Notes under the pieces: model-generated
Database searches by the model: none
What the model saw: only the letters and a program-made list of their open reading frames with translations
Told to the model about the DNA's origin: nothing
Shown here: positions 18,069 through 27,624 of the stretch, piece after piece
Layout of the letters: the number at the start of each line of letters is the position of its first letter
Numbering within the stretch: position 1 is the stretch's first letter
Assembly (NCBI GenBank): GCA_021801025.1
Contig: JAJYYK010000011.1
Span: forward strand, 1 to 64,000
DNA: 64,000 bases
Reading direction: 5' to 3'
DNA from: Pseudomonadota bacterium
GTDB taxonomy: Bacteria; Pseudomonadota; Gammaproteobacteria; Burkholderiales; Sulfuriferulaceae
Position numbers and translations under genes: made by a program

Positions 18069-19271
18069 TTAGACAAAGGTGTTGACTAAACCATGTCCGG
18101 TAATGGTTTTTCCGGAAATATTTATTGTTGCGTCGATTCCGGTGGCCCGGGTTGTATTCAAAGTTTGAAATGTACGTGAATCGGTCTGTCCATTTTGCTG
18201 CTGATTCTGATGGCCGGACATATTCGCGTGGACATTGGTTTGCCCTAACTGGATCCCTGCGTTGTTCAGCATTTCGTGCAGTTTTGGCATGGCCGCTTCG
18301 ATGGCTAATCGAACCTCAGGTTGCGCAGCGATAAAGGTCGCGTTGGCCTGATTATTTGTCACATTCAAGACGATTTGCAGCGGGCCCAGGTCAGGAGGGT
18401 TGAGAGACAGCGACGCGGTTTGTTCCGCCCCACCAACCATCCAGACAATTTTTTCGCCCAATGCGTGGTCCCATGCCGATGTGCCGACTTGCGGTGACAG
18501 TCCTGACCCGGTTATTGGCGCAGTATTTTGCGCCAGATTAGACATCATTACCGGGTTCGGTAAAAGTTGACTTGTTGCAGCAACCGGCAAGGCCAATGGC
18601 AGAAGCGCGTCGTTCTTTTGCGTTGTTGTGAGTTGTGGGGCGATGCTGGTCAGTATTGCTGGTTTTATGCTGTCAGTAGGTTGCCCCTGGGCTTGCGGCG
18701 CGGTCTGCAAAGTGGGTATGTCAACACTGGTGTTATTTGTGGGCGTGGGCGTGGGCGAGGCCAAAACAGCCGTTGTTCCCTGTGGCAGTCCTGTTTCGAC
18801 GGGTAAATGAGATGCTGCCGCAAAATTAGAGGGAGCAATGCCAGACAGAGGGGGGGTAATCACGGCAGGGGTGCTGGTCACAGCGGCGTTACCGGTCACA
18901 GCAATGTTGCTTCTCGGCACAGCCGTGTCGCTCGTCGCAGCAGGCGTGGTATGTGCGACCGTTTGGTAATTCCCCATCATTGCCAACAGTTCGGCAGATA
19001 TGGGTGGCAAGCCGGTTTGCGGCGGCGTCACTGATTGTGAGGGGTCGGGCGATTGAGAAGCGCTTGTCGCTTTTTTGGTTTTGTCAGTGGGTGCTGTTTG
19101 TGGCGCAGGCGAATTGGTATTCGGTGCACTGGCCTTTGCATCCTGCTGCTGCGACATCTCGTTTGAGAGTACCTGATTGAATGTCCCATCAGACGTTCCG
19201 CCGCCGGATTGCTTGTCCTGCGTCGCGGGTGGCGTGGTGGCCTGGGTGACAGAGAGAATTGGCATGGTCAT
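18069..19271 (-). CDS. fliK: Flagellar hook-length control protein FliK
   Basis: A 400-residue secreted ruler protein that sets hook length and switches export specificity at FlhB. The first two thirds are low-complexity, rich in Pro, Thr, Ala and Gln, as expected for the extended ruler part. The compact C-terminal domain (about 265-360) has SLSLNPPDLGPLQIVLNV and QVRL-like helices followed by a Gln-rich tail. The ATG at 19271 is chosen because CCAGGA precedes it; the longer open frame reaches into fliJ. Confidence 0.9.
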   Translation of the reverse strand: MTMPILSVTQATTPPATQDKQSGGGTSDGTFNQVLSNEMSQQQDAKASAPNTNSPAPQTAPTDKTKKATSASQSPDPSQSVTPPQTGLPPISAELLAMMGNYQTVAHTTPAATSDTAVPRSNIAVTGNAAVTSTPAVITPPLSGIAPSNFAAASHLPVETGLPQGTTAVLASPTPTPTNNTSVDIPTLQTAPQAQGQPTDSIKPAILTSIAPQLTTTQKNDALLPLALPVAATSQLLPNPVMMSNLAQNTAPITGSGLSPQVGTSAWDHALGEKIVWMVGGAEQTASLSLNPPDLGPLQIVLNVTNNQANATFIAAQPEVRLAIEAAMPKLHEMLNNAGIQLGQTNVHANMSGHQNQQQNGQTDSRTFQTLNTTRATGIDATINISGKTITGHGLVNTFV

Positions 19272-19296
19272 TGGGTTATCCTGGAGTTTAACCTCA

Positions 19297-19767
19297 TCAT
19301 TTTTGCTCCGTTGCCGGGCCGTAGGGATGGGGTCTGTTCGCCAGCATTCTGCTGGCATGTTCGTCGGTTAATTTTTGCTCGCGGCGTACTGTTTTCAGGT
19401 GAGTTTGTTGTTGCGCACGTTGGGCCAGGGTATCAAAAGACATGCGCTTTTGTTCGGCTGTTTGCCAGGCTTTGCGTTCAATCTCTATGGCGGCGAGTGA
19501 CTGGTTCACAATGGCTTGTTGTCCACCAATAGCATCTTCGAGCTTGGTCAAAAAGACCCTGAAGTTGTGGTGGTCATTGATACTCAGACCAGTCGTCAGG
19601 CCTCGTTGGTAACGTTGCGTATAGTCATCACGATACTGTTGTAGCGTGGTCAGTTTCTGTTCATTTTCCTGATGGTTGCGAATGGCAAGACCGAGGCGTT
19701 TGGCGAACTTGTTCACGTCTTTGTTTGCTAATTCTATGAGCGTTTGAATTGCCAGATGTTGCGCCAT
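19297..19767 (-). CDS. fliJ: Flagellar export chaperone FliJ
   Basis: A 156-residue, highly charged coiled-coil protein. FliJ is the central stalk of the FliI ATPase and ferries export chaperones. The family start MAQHLAIQTLIELA fixes the ATG at 19767; an in-frame GTG at 19848 would overlap the fliI stop but adds residues unlike FliJ. Placement directly after fliI and before fliK is standard. Confidence 0.9.
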   Translation of the reverse strand: MAQHLAIQTLIELANKDVNKFAKRLGLAIRNHQENEQKLTTLQQYRDDYTQRYQRGLTTGLSINDHHNFRVFLTKLEDAIGGQQAIVNQSLAAIEIERKAWQTAEQKRMSFDTLAQRAQQQTHLKTVRREQKLTDEHASRMLANRPHPYGPATEQK

Positions 19768-19844
19768 CGTGAATATCCCAAGGAAATGAGCCTGCGCGAT
19801 CAGAATAACATTTTGCCTATTGTAATCTGATTTTAATGATTCAA

Positions 19845-21248
19845 TCACTCAAACAGAGCGGAAAGTTGCCCTAAACTCGTTTGAATACCAGCTTGTTCAT
19901 CGATATTTTGTTGTAAAAAAGACTGCATTTTTGGATATTTGGCGATGGCTTCATCCAGTACCGGGTTGCTGCCTGCGCTGTATGCACCGACGCTGATCAA
20001 GTCGCGGTTGCGCTGGTAGCTGGAGTAGAGTTGTTTCAATCGTCGCGCCTGCTGTTGGTGCAGGGGTGTTGTAATGTTATGCATGGCGCGGCTAATGGAT
20101 TGTTCAATGTCGATGGCAGGGTAATGGCCGCTTTCGGCTAAATTGCGGTCCAGAACGATGTGTCCGTCCAATATGGCGCGCGCGGCATCGGCGATGGGGT
20201 CTTGTTGGTCGTCGCCTTCTGTGAGTACAGTATAGAATGCGGTAATCGAACCGCCACCCACTTTGCCATTTCCGGCGCGCTCGACCAGTGTGGGCAACTT
20301 CGCAAACACGGATGGCGGATAACCCTTCGTTGCCGGCGGTTCACCAATAGCCAGTGCAATTTCGCGTTGCGCCATCGCGTAGCGGGTAAGCGAATCCATG
20401 ATTAATAGTACGTTCTGGCCTTGATCGCGAAAATGTTCTGCGATCGTGGTCGCATAAGCTGCACCTTGCAATCGCATTAAGGCGGGCGTGTCGGCAGGGG
20501 CGGCGATCACGATGGCACGTGCCATGCCTTGTGTACCCAGAATTTGCTCTATGAACTCCTTGACCTCGCGGCCACGTTCGCCGATGAGTCCAACAACAAT
20601 AATGTCGGCATTGGTATAACGCGCCATCATGCCGAGTAAAACGCTTTTCCCCACACCAGACCCAGCAAACAAGCCCATGCGTTGCCCCCGTCCGACGGTA
20701 AGCAGTGAGTTAATGGCACGCACACCGACGTCCAGTATGTCTGAAATGGGCGCGCGGTTCAGGGGATTGGTCGTTCGTGTGCTCAATGGCGCCGTCTCCA
20801 TGGACGGCAGCGGCCCCAAGCGGTCTAGCGGACGGCCTGCGCCGTCAAGTACCCGCCCTAGCAGACCCCTGCCTACAGGCAGGTGACGCGTGCGATCCAC
20901 TGTGCGCCGTTTGGGTGCTATGCCGGTGAACAGGTCTGGTGTAATCAGCGGAGGCTCTAATGGCAACACCAGGGTACCGGGAATGATCCCCTCGACATCG
21001 CTTTGTGGCATCAGGAACAAACGGTCATGATCGAAGCCGACGACTTCGGCTTCCAGTCGTGCGCCTGATGGCAAGGGAATGGCGCAAGCGCTGCCGACAG
21101 GTAATTTCAAGCCCACGGCTTCCATGACCAAACCTGCCACCCGCGTCACGCGTCCGGCCACCTGTACCGAATCCGTTGTCTCCAGCAGATGGTTGCAATT
21201 GTTAAGGTAGGCTTTCCAGAAATCGCTGTGACGGACAATCGCGTTCAT
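19845..21248 (-). CDS. fliI: Flagellum-specific ATPase FliI
   Basis: A 467-residue cytoplasmic ATPase of the flagellar export machine, homologous to the F1 beta subunit. Walker A is [15 protein letters not shown], Walker B is [18 protein letters not shown], and [11 protein letters not shown] carries the catalytic Glu. Length is typical. It overlaps the fliH stop by four bases, matching the FliH-FliI complex. Confidence 0.97.
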   Translation of the reverse strand: MNAIVRHSDFWKAYLNNCNHLLETTDSVQVAGRVTRVAGLVMEAVGLKLPVGSACAIPLPSGARLEAEVVGFDHDRLFLMPQSDVEGIIPGTLVLPLEPPLITPDLFTGIAPKRRTVDRTRHLPVGRGLLGRVLDGAGRPLDRLGPLPSMETAPLSTRTTNPLNRAPISDILDVGVRAINSLLTVGRGQRMGLFAGSGVGKSVLLGMMARYTNADIIVVGLIGERGREVKEFIEQILGTQGMARAIVIAAPADTPALMRLQGAAYATTIAEHFRDQGQNVLLIMDSLTRYAMAQREIALAIGEPPATKGYPPSVFAKLPTLVERAGNGKVGGGSITAFYTVLTEGDDQQDPIADAARAILDGHIVLDRNLAESGHYPAIDIEQSISRAMHNITTPLHQQQARRLKQLYSSYQRNRDLISVGAYSAGSNPVLDEAIAKYPKMQSFLQQNIDEQAGIQTSLGQLSALFE

Positions 21249-21898
21249 GGGTCAAGCCAATCCAGGTTTTGACCCAATGCCGCCGTCAGGCGCTGCCAGC
21301 GGGTATTGAGGGTGGCGTCGAGTTGGTTGCTGTTGCTCTCTATCCGGCAACCCCCAGCCTCTATTTGCGTATCTTCAACAATGCTCCAGCCATGCTGCGC
21401 AAGTTCATCGTGCAAATGTTCCCTGACTAAAGCCACGTCGCCAGGATTAAGGTTGAGTTTGGTATTGCGCTGCAATGCAGGCAGATCGTGAATGGCTGCG
21501 GTGATCACAGGGAGGAGCAGTTCTGGATGTATCGGTAAGGCTGTTTTAAGCATCGCATGGGCGATGCCGGTGGCCAGCGTGAGCAAGTCGGCGGCAATTT
21601 GCTTGTCGGCTTGTGCAAGCTCCTCGTTGTATTGTGTAATGATGAGATTTAACTGAGTGACCAATTGCTGGGTAGTCGCGCGACTTTCGTTCAGTCCTGA
21701 TTGGGTGCCCTCGTTATAACCCGCTTGATAACCTTCGGTCAGTCCGGCCGTATAACCTTCCCGGCGCGCCTGCTCATGGATGACTTTGAGTTCCTCGGCC
21801 GCAGCCAGATTTGCAACACTGGATTGCTGTTCCGGGTGATCTTCAAACGAAGCCATTTCCCATCTTTGGTAGGCGGTGAGCTGTTCCTTGGGGATCAT
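21245..21898 (-). CDS. fliH: Flagellar assembly protein FliH
   Basis: A 217-residue regulator of FliI. It has an N-terminal export-gate binding part starting [20 protein letters not shown], and a central glycine-repeat helix ([19 protein letters not shown]) that is the hallmark of FliH. The C-terminal FliI-binding domain resembles the peripheral stalk delta subunit. It lies between fliG and fliI. Confidence 0.94.
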   Translation of the reverse strand: MIPKEQLTAYQRWEMASFEDHPEQQSSVANLAAAEELKVIHEQARREGYTAGLTEGYQAGYNEGTQSGLNESRATTQQLVTQLNLIITQYNEELAQADKQIAADLLTLATGIAHAMLKTALPIHPELLLPVITAAIHDLPALQRNTKLNLNPGDVALVREHLHDELAQHGWSIVEDTQIEAGGCRIESNSNQLDATLNTRWQRLTAALGQNLDWLDP

Positions 21899-21922
21899 GA
21901 GAACATCCCGCTCGTGCCATGT

Positions 21923-22927
21923 TTAAAGAAATGCATCATCGCCTTTACCGCCCAGAGAAATTTGGCCTTCGTCAGACAATCGGCGTACGATGAGCAGAAT
22001 CGCCTTTTGCTGCGCATCTACTTCTGAGACCCGCACCGGCCCTTTGGCTTCCAGGTCTTCGCGGAGCATGTCTGCAGCGCGCTGGGACATGTTTTTGAGT
22101 ATTTTGTCGCGCAGGTCAGGCGCGGCACCCTTGAGAGCGATAATCAATGAGTCCGATTGTACTTCGCGCAACAGTAATTGTATGCCGCGATCATCGATGT
22201 CTATCAGGTTTTCGAAACCAAACATCTCATCCATGATTTTTTGCGCCATGTCATTGTCATAATTTCTCAGCGCTTCCATGGCTGAGGTTTCTACTGTGCC
22301 ATTTAAAAAATTCAGGATATCTGCCGCAGTACGGGTGCCACCCATGGGTTGTTTTTTGATATTGTTTTCTGACCCCGACAAGAGTTTGGTCAGAACATCG
22401 TTGAGTTCGCGTAATGCTGCGGGTTGTACGCCGTCCAGCGTGGCGATACGTAGCAGCACGTCATTGCGCAGCCTCTCGGGAAAATTCGTCAATACCTCCG
22501 CTGCTTGATCCCGTTCCAGATGGACCAGAATCGTAGCAATAATCTGGGGGTGTTCGTTCAAGACCAGCTCGGCAACCGATTGCGAGTCCATCCATTTTAA
22601 ACTTTCGATGCCGCTGGCATCGTTATCGCCCAGAATACGGTTTAACAAGGATGCCGCTTTGTCGTTGCCCAGTGCCTGGATGAGTACTGTTCGTATGTAA
22701 TCATCTGAATCCAGACCTATGCCGGAATGTTGTGCGGTGATCTTGTGAAAATCGTTCAGCACGTCGGCAATTTCGTCATGTGCGATGGCGGACATGTTTG
22801 ACATCGCCTCACCCAGCTTGTGTACTTCGCGTGGGCCCAAATGTTTCATGACTTCGGCGGCCTCGTTCTGACCCAAAGCCAGCATGAGCACCGCAGCACG
22901 ATGAATGTTTTCGTTACTCATTGCCAT
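21923..22927 (-). CDS. fliG: Flagellar motor switch protein FliG
   Basis: A 334-residue C-ring protein that contacts FliF and transmits torque from the stator. It shows armadillo-like middle and C-terminal domains, the EHPQIIATILVHLERDQAAEVL motif family, and charged torque helix residues in DKILKNMSQRAADMLREDLE. Two ATGs are possible (22927 and 22921); both lie in the overlap with the fliF end. Size and position directly after fliF are normal. Confidence 0.96.
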   Translation of the reverse strand: MAMSNENIHRAAVLMLALGQNEAAEVMKHLGPREVHKLGEAMSNMSAIAHDEIADVLNDFHKITAQHSGIGLDSDDYIRTVLIQALGNDKAASLLNRILGDNDASGIESLKWMDSQSVAELVLNEHPQIIATILVHLERDQAAEVLTNFPERLRNDVLLRIATLDGVQPAALRELNDVLTKLLSGSENNIKKQPMGGTRTAADILNFLNGTVETSAMEALRNYDNDMAQKIMDEMFGFENLIDIDDRGIQLLLREVQSDSLIIALKGAAPDLRDKILKNMSQRAADMLREDLEAKGPVRVSEVDAQQKAILLIVRRLSDEGQISLGGKGDDAFL

Positions 22928-24572
22928 TTACCCATGTCTTGATGACGTTTGCGACAACTTTGGGATTGTCTTTTGCAAGCTGCTTCACTTTTTCCAGATT
23001 GGTGTGATAGTTAGCGTCGCGATGGGAGAGATGTACTTTGCTCCCTTCGACTTCGCTGTCTGCATCGAATTCCGGTTCGTTCTCTTCAGCAGAATGAACA
23101 GGAGGCGCCATCAGTTTATCAAACATCGGACGCAAGAATTTTTTGTACACATAAAGCAAGGCGATGAATGCGAGTAAATAGCGTCCGGCTTCTTTTGCCA
23201 GTTCAATATTGTCAGGTTGCTCCCACCAGGGGATTTCTGGAATGACTTCTCTGGTCGTGGCAAACGGGCTGTTGACTACATTGAGCGTATCGCCGCGGCT
23301 TTGATCGTAGCCCATCGCTTCTTTGGCCAGGTCGCTGATTTGGGTTTTTTGAAGCGCAGTAAGTGGCGTTTTTTTTAATTTGCCATTTTTGTCCGTGCTG
23401 GTCTGGTAATTCACAACGACAGCCACGGACAAACGTTTCAAGCCGCCCATTGGTTGCTGAACATAGCGTATGGTTTTATCTACCTCATAATTGGTGGTGG
23501 CATCTTTATGTACAATAGATGAGTTGTCCGGGGCAGGCGTCTTATTCCCGCTGGCAGATGGGGTGGCTGGCGTGTTGGTGGCCGGGGCATTTATTGGGGC
23601 GGTGGCGGGCGCAGGCGGTTGATTCGACAGTGCGCCAGGTATACCGCTGGCGGTATTGTTGTCGTTAAGCGTCTCGCTGGTTTGCTGGCTGCGTATGGCC
23701 GTGTCAGGAGCAGGATTGGGCTTGTATGTTTCTGCAGCCTGTTCACTGTGAGAAAAATCGATGTCGGCAGTGACTTCGGCATGGACATTGTTAGCGCCGA
23801 CTATGGGCGTGATGATGGCTTCAATCCGCTCTGCGATTTCGTGTTGTACGGTTTGTATGTATTTGAGCTGCGTGGGGTCCAGGCCATCGTTACCCGATTT
23901 GCTGGTGTTGTCTGAGAGAAGGTTGCCATTTTGATCGACAATGGTGACATTGTCGGCAGTGAGGTCAGGTACGCTACTGGCCAATAAGTGAATGATGGCA
24001 TTGACTTGTGCGGGGTCCAGTGCGCGCCCTGGTGCCAAATCGATCAGAACGGATGCGGTCGGTTTTTGCTGTTCCCGAACAAAGACGGAAGATTTTGGTA
24101 AGGCCAGATGCACCCGGGCTGCCTGTACCGCGCTGATTGCCTGTATGGTTTGCGCCAGTTCGCCTTCCAGCGCGCGCTGGAAGTTGACCTGTTCAAGGAA
24201 CTGGGAAGTGCCGAGTTTTTGGTTTTCCATTAATTCAAAACCGACATTGCCGCCTTTTGGCAAATCTTGCGCTGCCAATTTGAGGCGAAGATCGTGAACT
24301 TGATCGGCCGGGACAAGAATGGCGCCTCCGCCATCGGAATATTTATAAGGAACATTCATTTGTTGCAGGACGGCAACAATGGCACCGCCGTCTTTGTCGC
24401 TGAAATTGGAAAATAATACGCGGTAATCCGGCTTTTGGCTCCACATCCATATCCCCGCCATGATGGCGACCACTGCCGCGATACCCAACATCAGGAACAA
24501 TTTTCGGCCATTTGCCGACTGGGCAAATTCCGTTAATCGGGGTGTGGCGATTGGTCTGCTATCTGCCGCCAT
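22914..24572 (-). CDS. fliF: Flagellar MS-ring protein FliF
   Basis: A 552-residue membrane protein that forms the MS ring. A first membrane helix lies at about 25-45, followed by the ring-building motifs (YRVLFSNFSDKDGGAIV, ARVHLALPKSSVFVRE) and a Pro/Ala/Thr-rich loop at about 305-350. A second helix near 445-465 precedes the FliG-binding tail. GGAGAC precedes the ATG. It is the first gene of the minus-strand fli operon, divergent from fliE. Confidence 0.97.
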   Translation of the reverse strand: MAADSRPIATPRLTEFAQSANGRKLFLMLGIAAVVAIMAGIWMWSQKPDYRVLFSNFSDKDGGAIVAVLQQMNVPYKYSDGGGAILVPADQVHDLRLKLAAQDLPKGGNVGFELMENQKLGTSQFLEQVNFQRALEGELAQTIQAISAVQAARVHLALPKSSVFVREQQKPTASVLIDLAPGRALDPAQVNAIIHLLASSVPDLTADNVTIVDQNGNLLSDNTSKSGNDGLDPTQLKYIQTVQHEIAERIEAIITPIVGANNVHAEVTADIDFSHSEQAAETYKPNPAPDTAIRSQQTSETLNDNNTASGIPGALSNQPPAPATAPINAPATNTPATPSASGNKTPAPDNSSIVHKDATTNYEVDKTIRYVQQPMGGLKRLSVAVVVNYQTSTDKNGKLKKTPLTALQKTQISDLAKEAMGYDQSRGDTLNVVNSPFATTREVIPEIPWWEQPDNIELAKEAGRYLLAFIALLYVYKKFLRPMFDKLMAPPVHSAEENEPEFDADSEVEGSKVHLSHRDANYHTNLEKVKQLAKDNPKVVANVIKTWVNGNE

Positions 24573-24810
24573 GGTATTGCTGTCTCCTTAAATAACTTGT
24601 TTTTGATGAACTGTATGCGGCACCACGTCGGCGCATGTTTACGCCACACTCGCCCAAGTGCATGCGAACCCACGCCAATTTTAAATTATCGGGGTTCAAG
24701 CGCTGATGAAATGAGTGGAATAAAGGCGGATTTATAGCGTTAATCTCGAGTTGGCGTTGTGCTATTGTGCCCTAAAATGATCCCCAGTAGTATATGGGGG
24801 GCGAACTATC

Positions 24811-25149
24811 GTGATCACGGGCGGAATAGATTCAAGTAAAATTGAGGCCATGTTGGCGCAATTAAAAGCGACTGCGGCAAGTGCGCAAGGGTTGGATAAT
24901 TCTGTTCAGACTGCAACGGCACCGAAAACCGGATTTGCCGACGCACTTAAGTCTTCACTTGATCATGTTAATCAGGCGCAACAACAAGCGCAGCAGCTCG
25001 GCCAGAGCTTTGCCACTGGTGATGACAAAGTGAGCCTGTCCGACACGATGATCGCGATGCAAAAGGCAAATATCTCCCTTCAGGAAACAGTGCAGGTGCG
25101 CGACAAGCTGGTTGCCGCGTACACATCAATTATGAACATGCAAGTTTGA
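24811..25149 (+). CDS. fliE: Flagellar hook-basal body protein FliE
   Basis: A 112-residue rod/export junction protein that links the MS ring and export gate to the proximal rod. The C-terminal half is typical: FADALKSSLDHVNQAQQQA, FATGDDKVSLSDTMIAMQKA and YTSIMNMQV at the end. The start is GTG, preceded by a GGGGGG run. It stands alone on the plus strand, divergent from fliF by 238 bp; in many bacteria fliE and fliF share a direction. Confidence 0.94.
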   Translation: MITGGIDSSKIEAMLAQLKATAASAQGLDNSVQTATAPKTGFADALKSSLDHVNQAQQQAQQLGQSFATGDDKVSLSDTMIAMQKANISLQETVQVRDKLVAAYTSIMNMQV

Positions 25150-25599
25150 CGATTCGCCCGACATGGTCCAGACCCGGATCAGATTGTGTATCAGGTATTT
25201 CTGCGACAGCCTCCAATTATTTCTTCCAGACGTTTTTTATCCTTTTTCCTTGCTGGTTTAAAAACCCGGCTTTCAGGCCGGCAGGAGCGCCGAACCCCGC
25301 CCTGACTAAATATCCACCGGCCTGAAGGCCGGTGACCTCATTGCTAACACTTTCATATTTATCCGAATAATTCATTAGGCGACTCTTTGACCTATGTGAG
25401 GGTCGGCTGGCAATTTGCGTCGAAAACTTAAAACTGGGCAACGCGTACATTGATAACCTGTCTGGCCCGGAATGGGTGCTTTAGTCAAAAGCCAGAATAG
25501 AGTATACTTTCCATTGTAAGAAAGTTTGGTTTTTGGCGTGCTGAACAAGACCTGATATTGCAGGCGGGGCAAGTAAACCGGAGGTAAAGTTAACGCAAG
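25150..25599. other. Intergenic region between fliE and hyfB
   Basis: A 450 bp gap without a supported gene. It contains one copy of the 111 bp double-hairpin repeat (25235-25345). The rest is AT-rich and must hold the hyf operon promoter; no clear -35/-10 pair was assigned. GGAGGT lies 14 bases before the hyfB ATG, somewhat farther than usual. Confidence 0.6.
25235..25345. repeat. 111 bp double-hairpin repeat, copy 1
   Basis: Nearly identical over 111 bases to 44730-44840, with only a few substitutions clustered in the first hairpin. It contains two palindromes: CCGGC paired with GCCGG near 25266-25282, and CCGGCC-TGAA-GGCCGG at 25317-25332. It has no coding capacity. Paired hairpins at fixed spacing resemble ends of IS200/IS605-type elements or REP/BIME units, but no family is proven. 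Confidence 0.75.
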
Positions 25600-27624
25600 A
25601 TGGATGCAGCAAATATTTTGCCGATAGATGTGGCTGGTGCGATCATTGCGCTTTTGGTCGGGTTGGGTCTGCTTGGATTGGTATTGCAATGTTTGCCGCA
25701 GGTGATTTGCAACGTGATATTTCCGTTGAGTGCGTTTGCTTCACTTGGGCTGGCTCTGACCGGTTTATGGGCGTTGGGTGCAATACCCGATATTGCTGTT
25801 TTGCCATTAGGCCTGCCCGGTCTCCCGCTACATCTTCGTCTTGATCCCCTTTCCGGTTTTTTTCTGATTTTGTTAGGCGGCGCATCGTTTGGTGTGTCGT
25901 TGTATGCCGCAGGGTATTTCAAGACCATGGCGGGCAAGGTATCAGGTTTACTGTGCCTGGAATATCATATTTTTCTGGCGAGCATGGCCATGGTGTTGCT
26001 GGCAGACGATGCCTATTTGTTCATGGTGGCTTGGGAAACCATGGCGTTGTCTTCTTATTTCCTGGTAACTACCGATCACAACATTCCCGATATTCGCAAA
26101 GCGGGTTTTCTTTACTTGTTGATGGCGCATGTGGGTGCCATCGCTATTTTGCTCAGTTTCGGGGTGATGCAAGGTGGGCATGCGCTCAGCGCCTACACCT
26201 TCGATGCAATGCGTGCATCTCATCCGACACCGTTCTGGTCATCCGTCGCATTCTTGTTGGCGTTGTTTGGTTTTGGCGCAAAAGCAGGTGTTGTACCCAT
26301 GCATATGTGGTTACCCGAGGCACACCCGGCAGCACCCTCGCCAGTTTCGGCGCTGATGAGCGGTGTGATGCTCAAAACGGCGATCTACGGTATTCTGCGT
26401 ATGACCTTTGACCTGCTTCATGCCCAGATTTGGTGGTGGGGTGTACTGACGTTGACCCTGGGCTTGTTGACGGCTGTATTTGGCGTGATGTTTGCTGCCG
26501 TTCAGGAAGACATGAAGCGACTGCTGGCCTATTCATCCATTGAAAACATCGGTCTGCTGCTGGTAGGTATCGGCTTGACGATCATTTTCCATGTTTATGG
26601 CAAGGACGCTCTGGCGGCCTTGTCGCTCACCGCAACGCTTTATCATAGCCTGAACCATGCCAGTTTCAAAAGCCTGTTGTTCGTGGGTACGGGTTCGATC
26701 CTGCATGCGACTGGCAAGCGCGACATGGGACGAATGGGTGGATTGATCCGGTCAATGCCTTGGGTCGCTGCGTTGATGCTGGTCGGCGTACTGGCGATTT
26801 CCGGATTGCCGCCGCTGAATGGCTTTGTCTCGGAATGGTTGCTGTTGCAGGCTTTTCTGCTTTCGCCCGGCTTGCCGAACAGCTATATCAATATGCTGGT
26901 GCCGGTCGCAGCAGCGGTGATCGCATTGGCCGCTGCATTGGCCGCTTACGTGATGGTGAAGTTCTATGGGGTGATTTTTCTCGGTCAGTCACGCGGAGAA
27001 GTAATGGAAGCTGCGCACGATGAACATGCGCACGATGCCGGTTTTTGGGAACGCACGGGCATGGGCTGGCTGGCGCTGCTTTGCGTATTGCTGGGTCTTG
27101 CACCGGTATTCGTGGTGCAACAGATTGATCATGTGACACAGCGCTTGCTTGGCACTCACCTGGGTAATGCCGCCACGGGCTGGATGTTGCTGGCGCCGGT
27201 GGATACTGAACGCGCCAGCTATAGTCCGGTCTATTTCCTGTTGGCCGTGTTGGGTGTCATGCTGGCGACGGCATGGGTCGTGCATCATTATTATCATGGC
27301 AGGCTGCGTCGCGGCCCGGCATGGGACTGCGGCTTTCCCGCGCAGAATGCGCGGATGCAGGACACGGCCGAAGGATTCGGTCAGCCGATTCGACGTATCT
27401 TCGAGCCGTTCTTCAAGATTGAGAGCGATGTGCCTACGCCATTTGACACGCATCCAGAATACCATGGTCGCAGCGAAGACCGCCTGTGGTATCTGTTGTA
27501 TTTGCCCATCAAGCGCCTTACCGAAAAACTGGCTTCCTGGGTTTCGTTGTTGCAGCATGGGCACATTCATCTTTATCTGGCCTATACTTTTGTTACGCTC
27601 ATTGTTTTGCTGGTGTTTGTATGA
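25600..27624 (+). CDS. hyfB: Hydrogenase-4-like subunit HyfB (antiporter type)
   Basis: A 674-residue membrane protein with about 16 hydrophobic segments, of the NuoL/MrpA proton-channel family. Conserved features are WETMALSSYFLV (the glutamate of the channel), FGAKAGVVPMHMWLPEAHPAAPSPVSALMSG with its key lysine and HP motif, and YSSIENIGLLLVGIG. In group 4 hydrogenases such a subunit translocates ions. It opens a six-gene operon whose next start overlaps its stop by four bases. It closely resembles HyfB/HycC rather than complex I NuoL. Confidence 0.9.
   Translation: MDAANILPIDVAGAIIALLVGLGLLGLVLQCLPQVICNVIFPLSAFASLGLALTGLWALGAIPDIAVLPLGLPGLPLHLRLDPLSGFFLILLGGASFGVSLYAAGYFKTMAGKVSGLLCLEYHIFLASMAMVLLADDAYLFMVAWETMALSSYFLVTTDHNIPDIRKAGFLYLLMAHVGAIAILLSFGVMQGGHALSAYTFDAMRASHPTPFWSSVAFLLALFGFGAKAGVVPMHMWLPEAHPAAPSPVSALMSGVMLKTAIYGILRMTFDLLHAQIWWWGVLTLTLGLLTAVFGVMFAAVQEDMKRLLAYSSIENIGLLLVGIGLTIIFHVYGKDALAALSLTATLYHSLNHASFKSLLFVGTGSILHATGKRDMGRMGGLIRSMPWVAALMLVGVLAISGLPPLNGFVSEWLLLQAFLLSPGLPNSYINMLVPVAAAVIALAAALAAYVMVKFYGVIFLGQSRGEVMEAAHDEHAHDAGFWERTGMGWLALLCVLLGLAPVFVVQQIDHVTQRLLGTHLGNAATGWMLLAPVDTERASYSPVYFLLAVLGVMLATAWVVHHYYHGRLRRGPAWDCGFPAQNARMQDTAEGFGQPIRRIFEPFFKIESDVPTPFDTHPEYHGRSEDRLWYLLYLPIKRLTEKLASWVSLLQHGHIHLYLAYTFVTLIVLLVFV

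Noticed and set aside
24680-24800. Possible sigma-54 promoters between fliF and fliE (TGGCG...TGC patterns)
   Set aside because: The spacing between the GG and GC elements is 9 rather than 10 bases, or the -12 element is poor; not good enough to report as a site.
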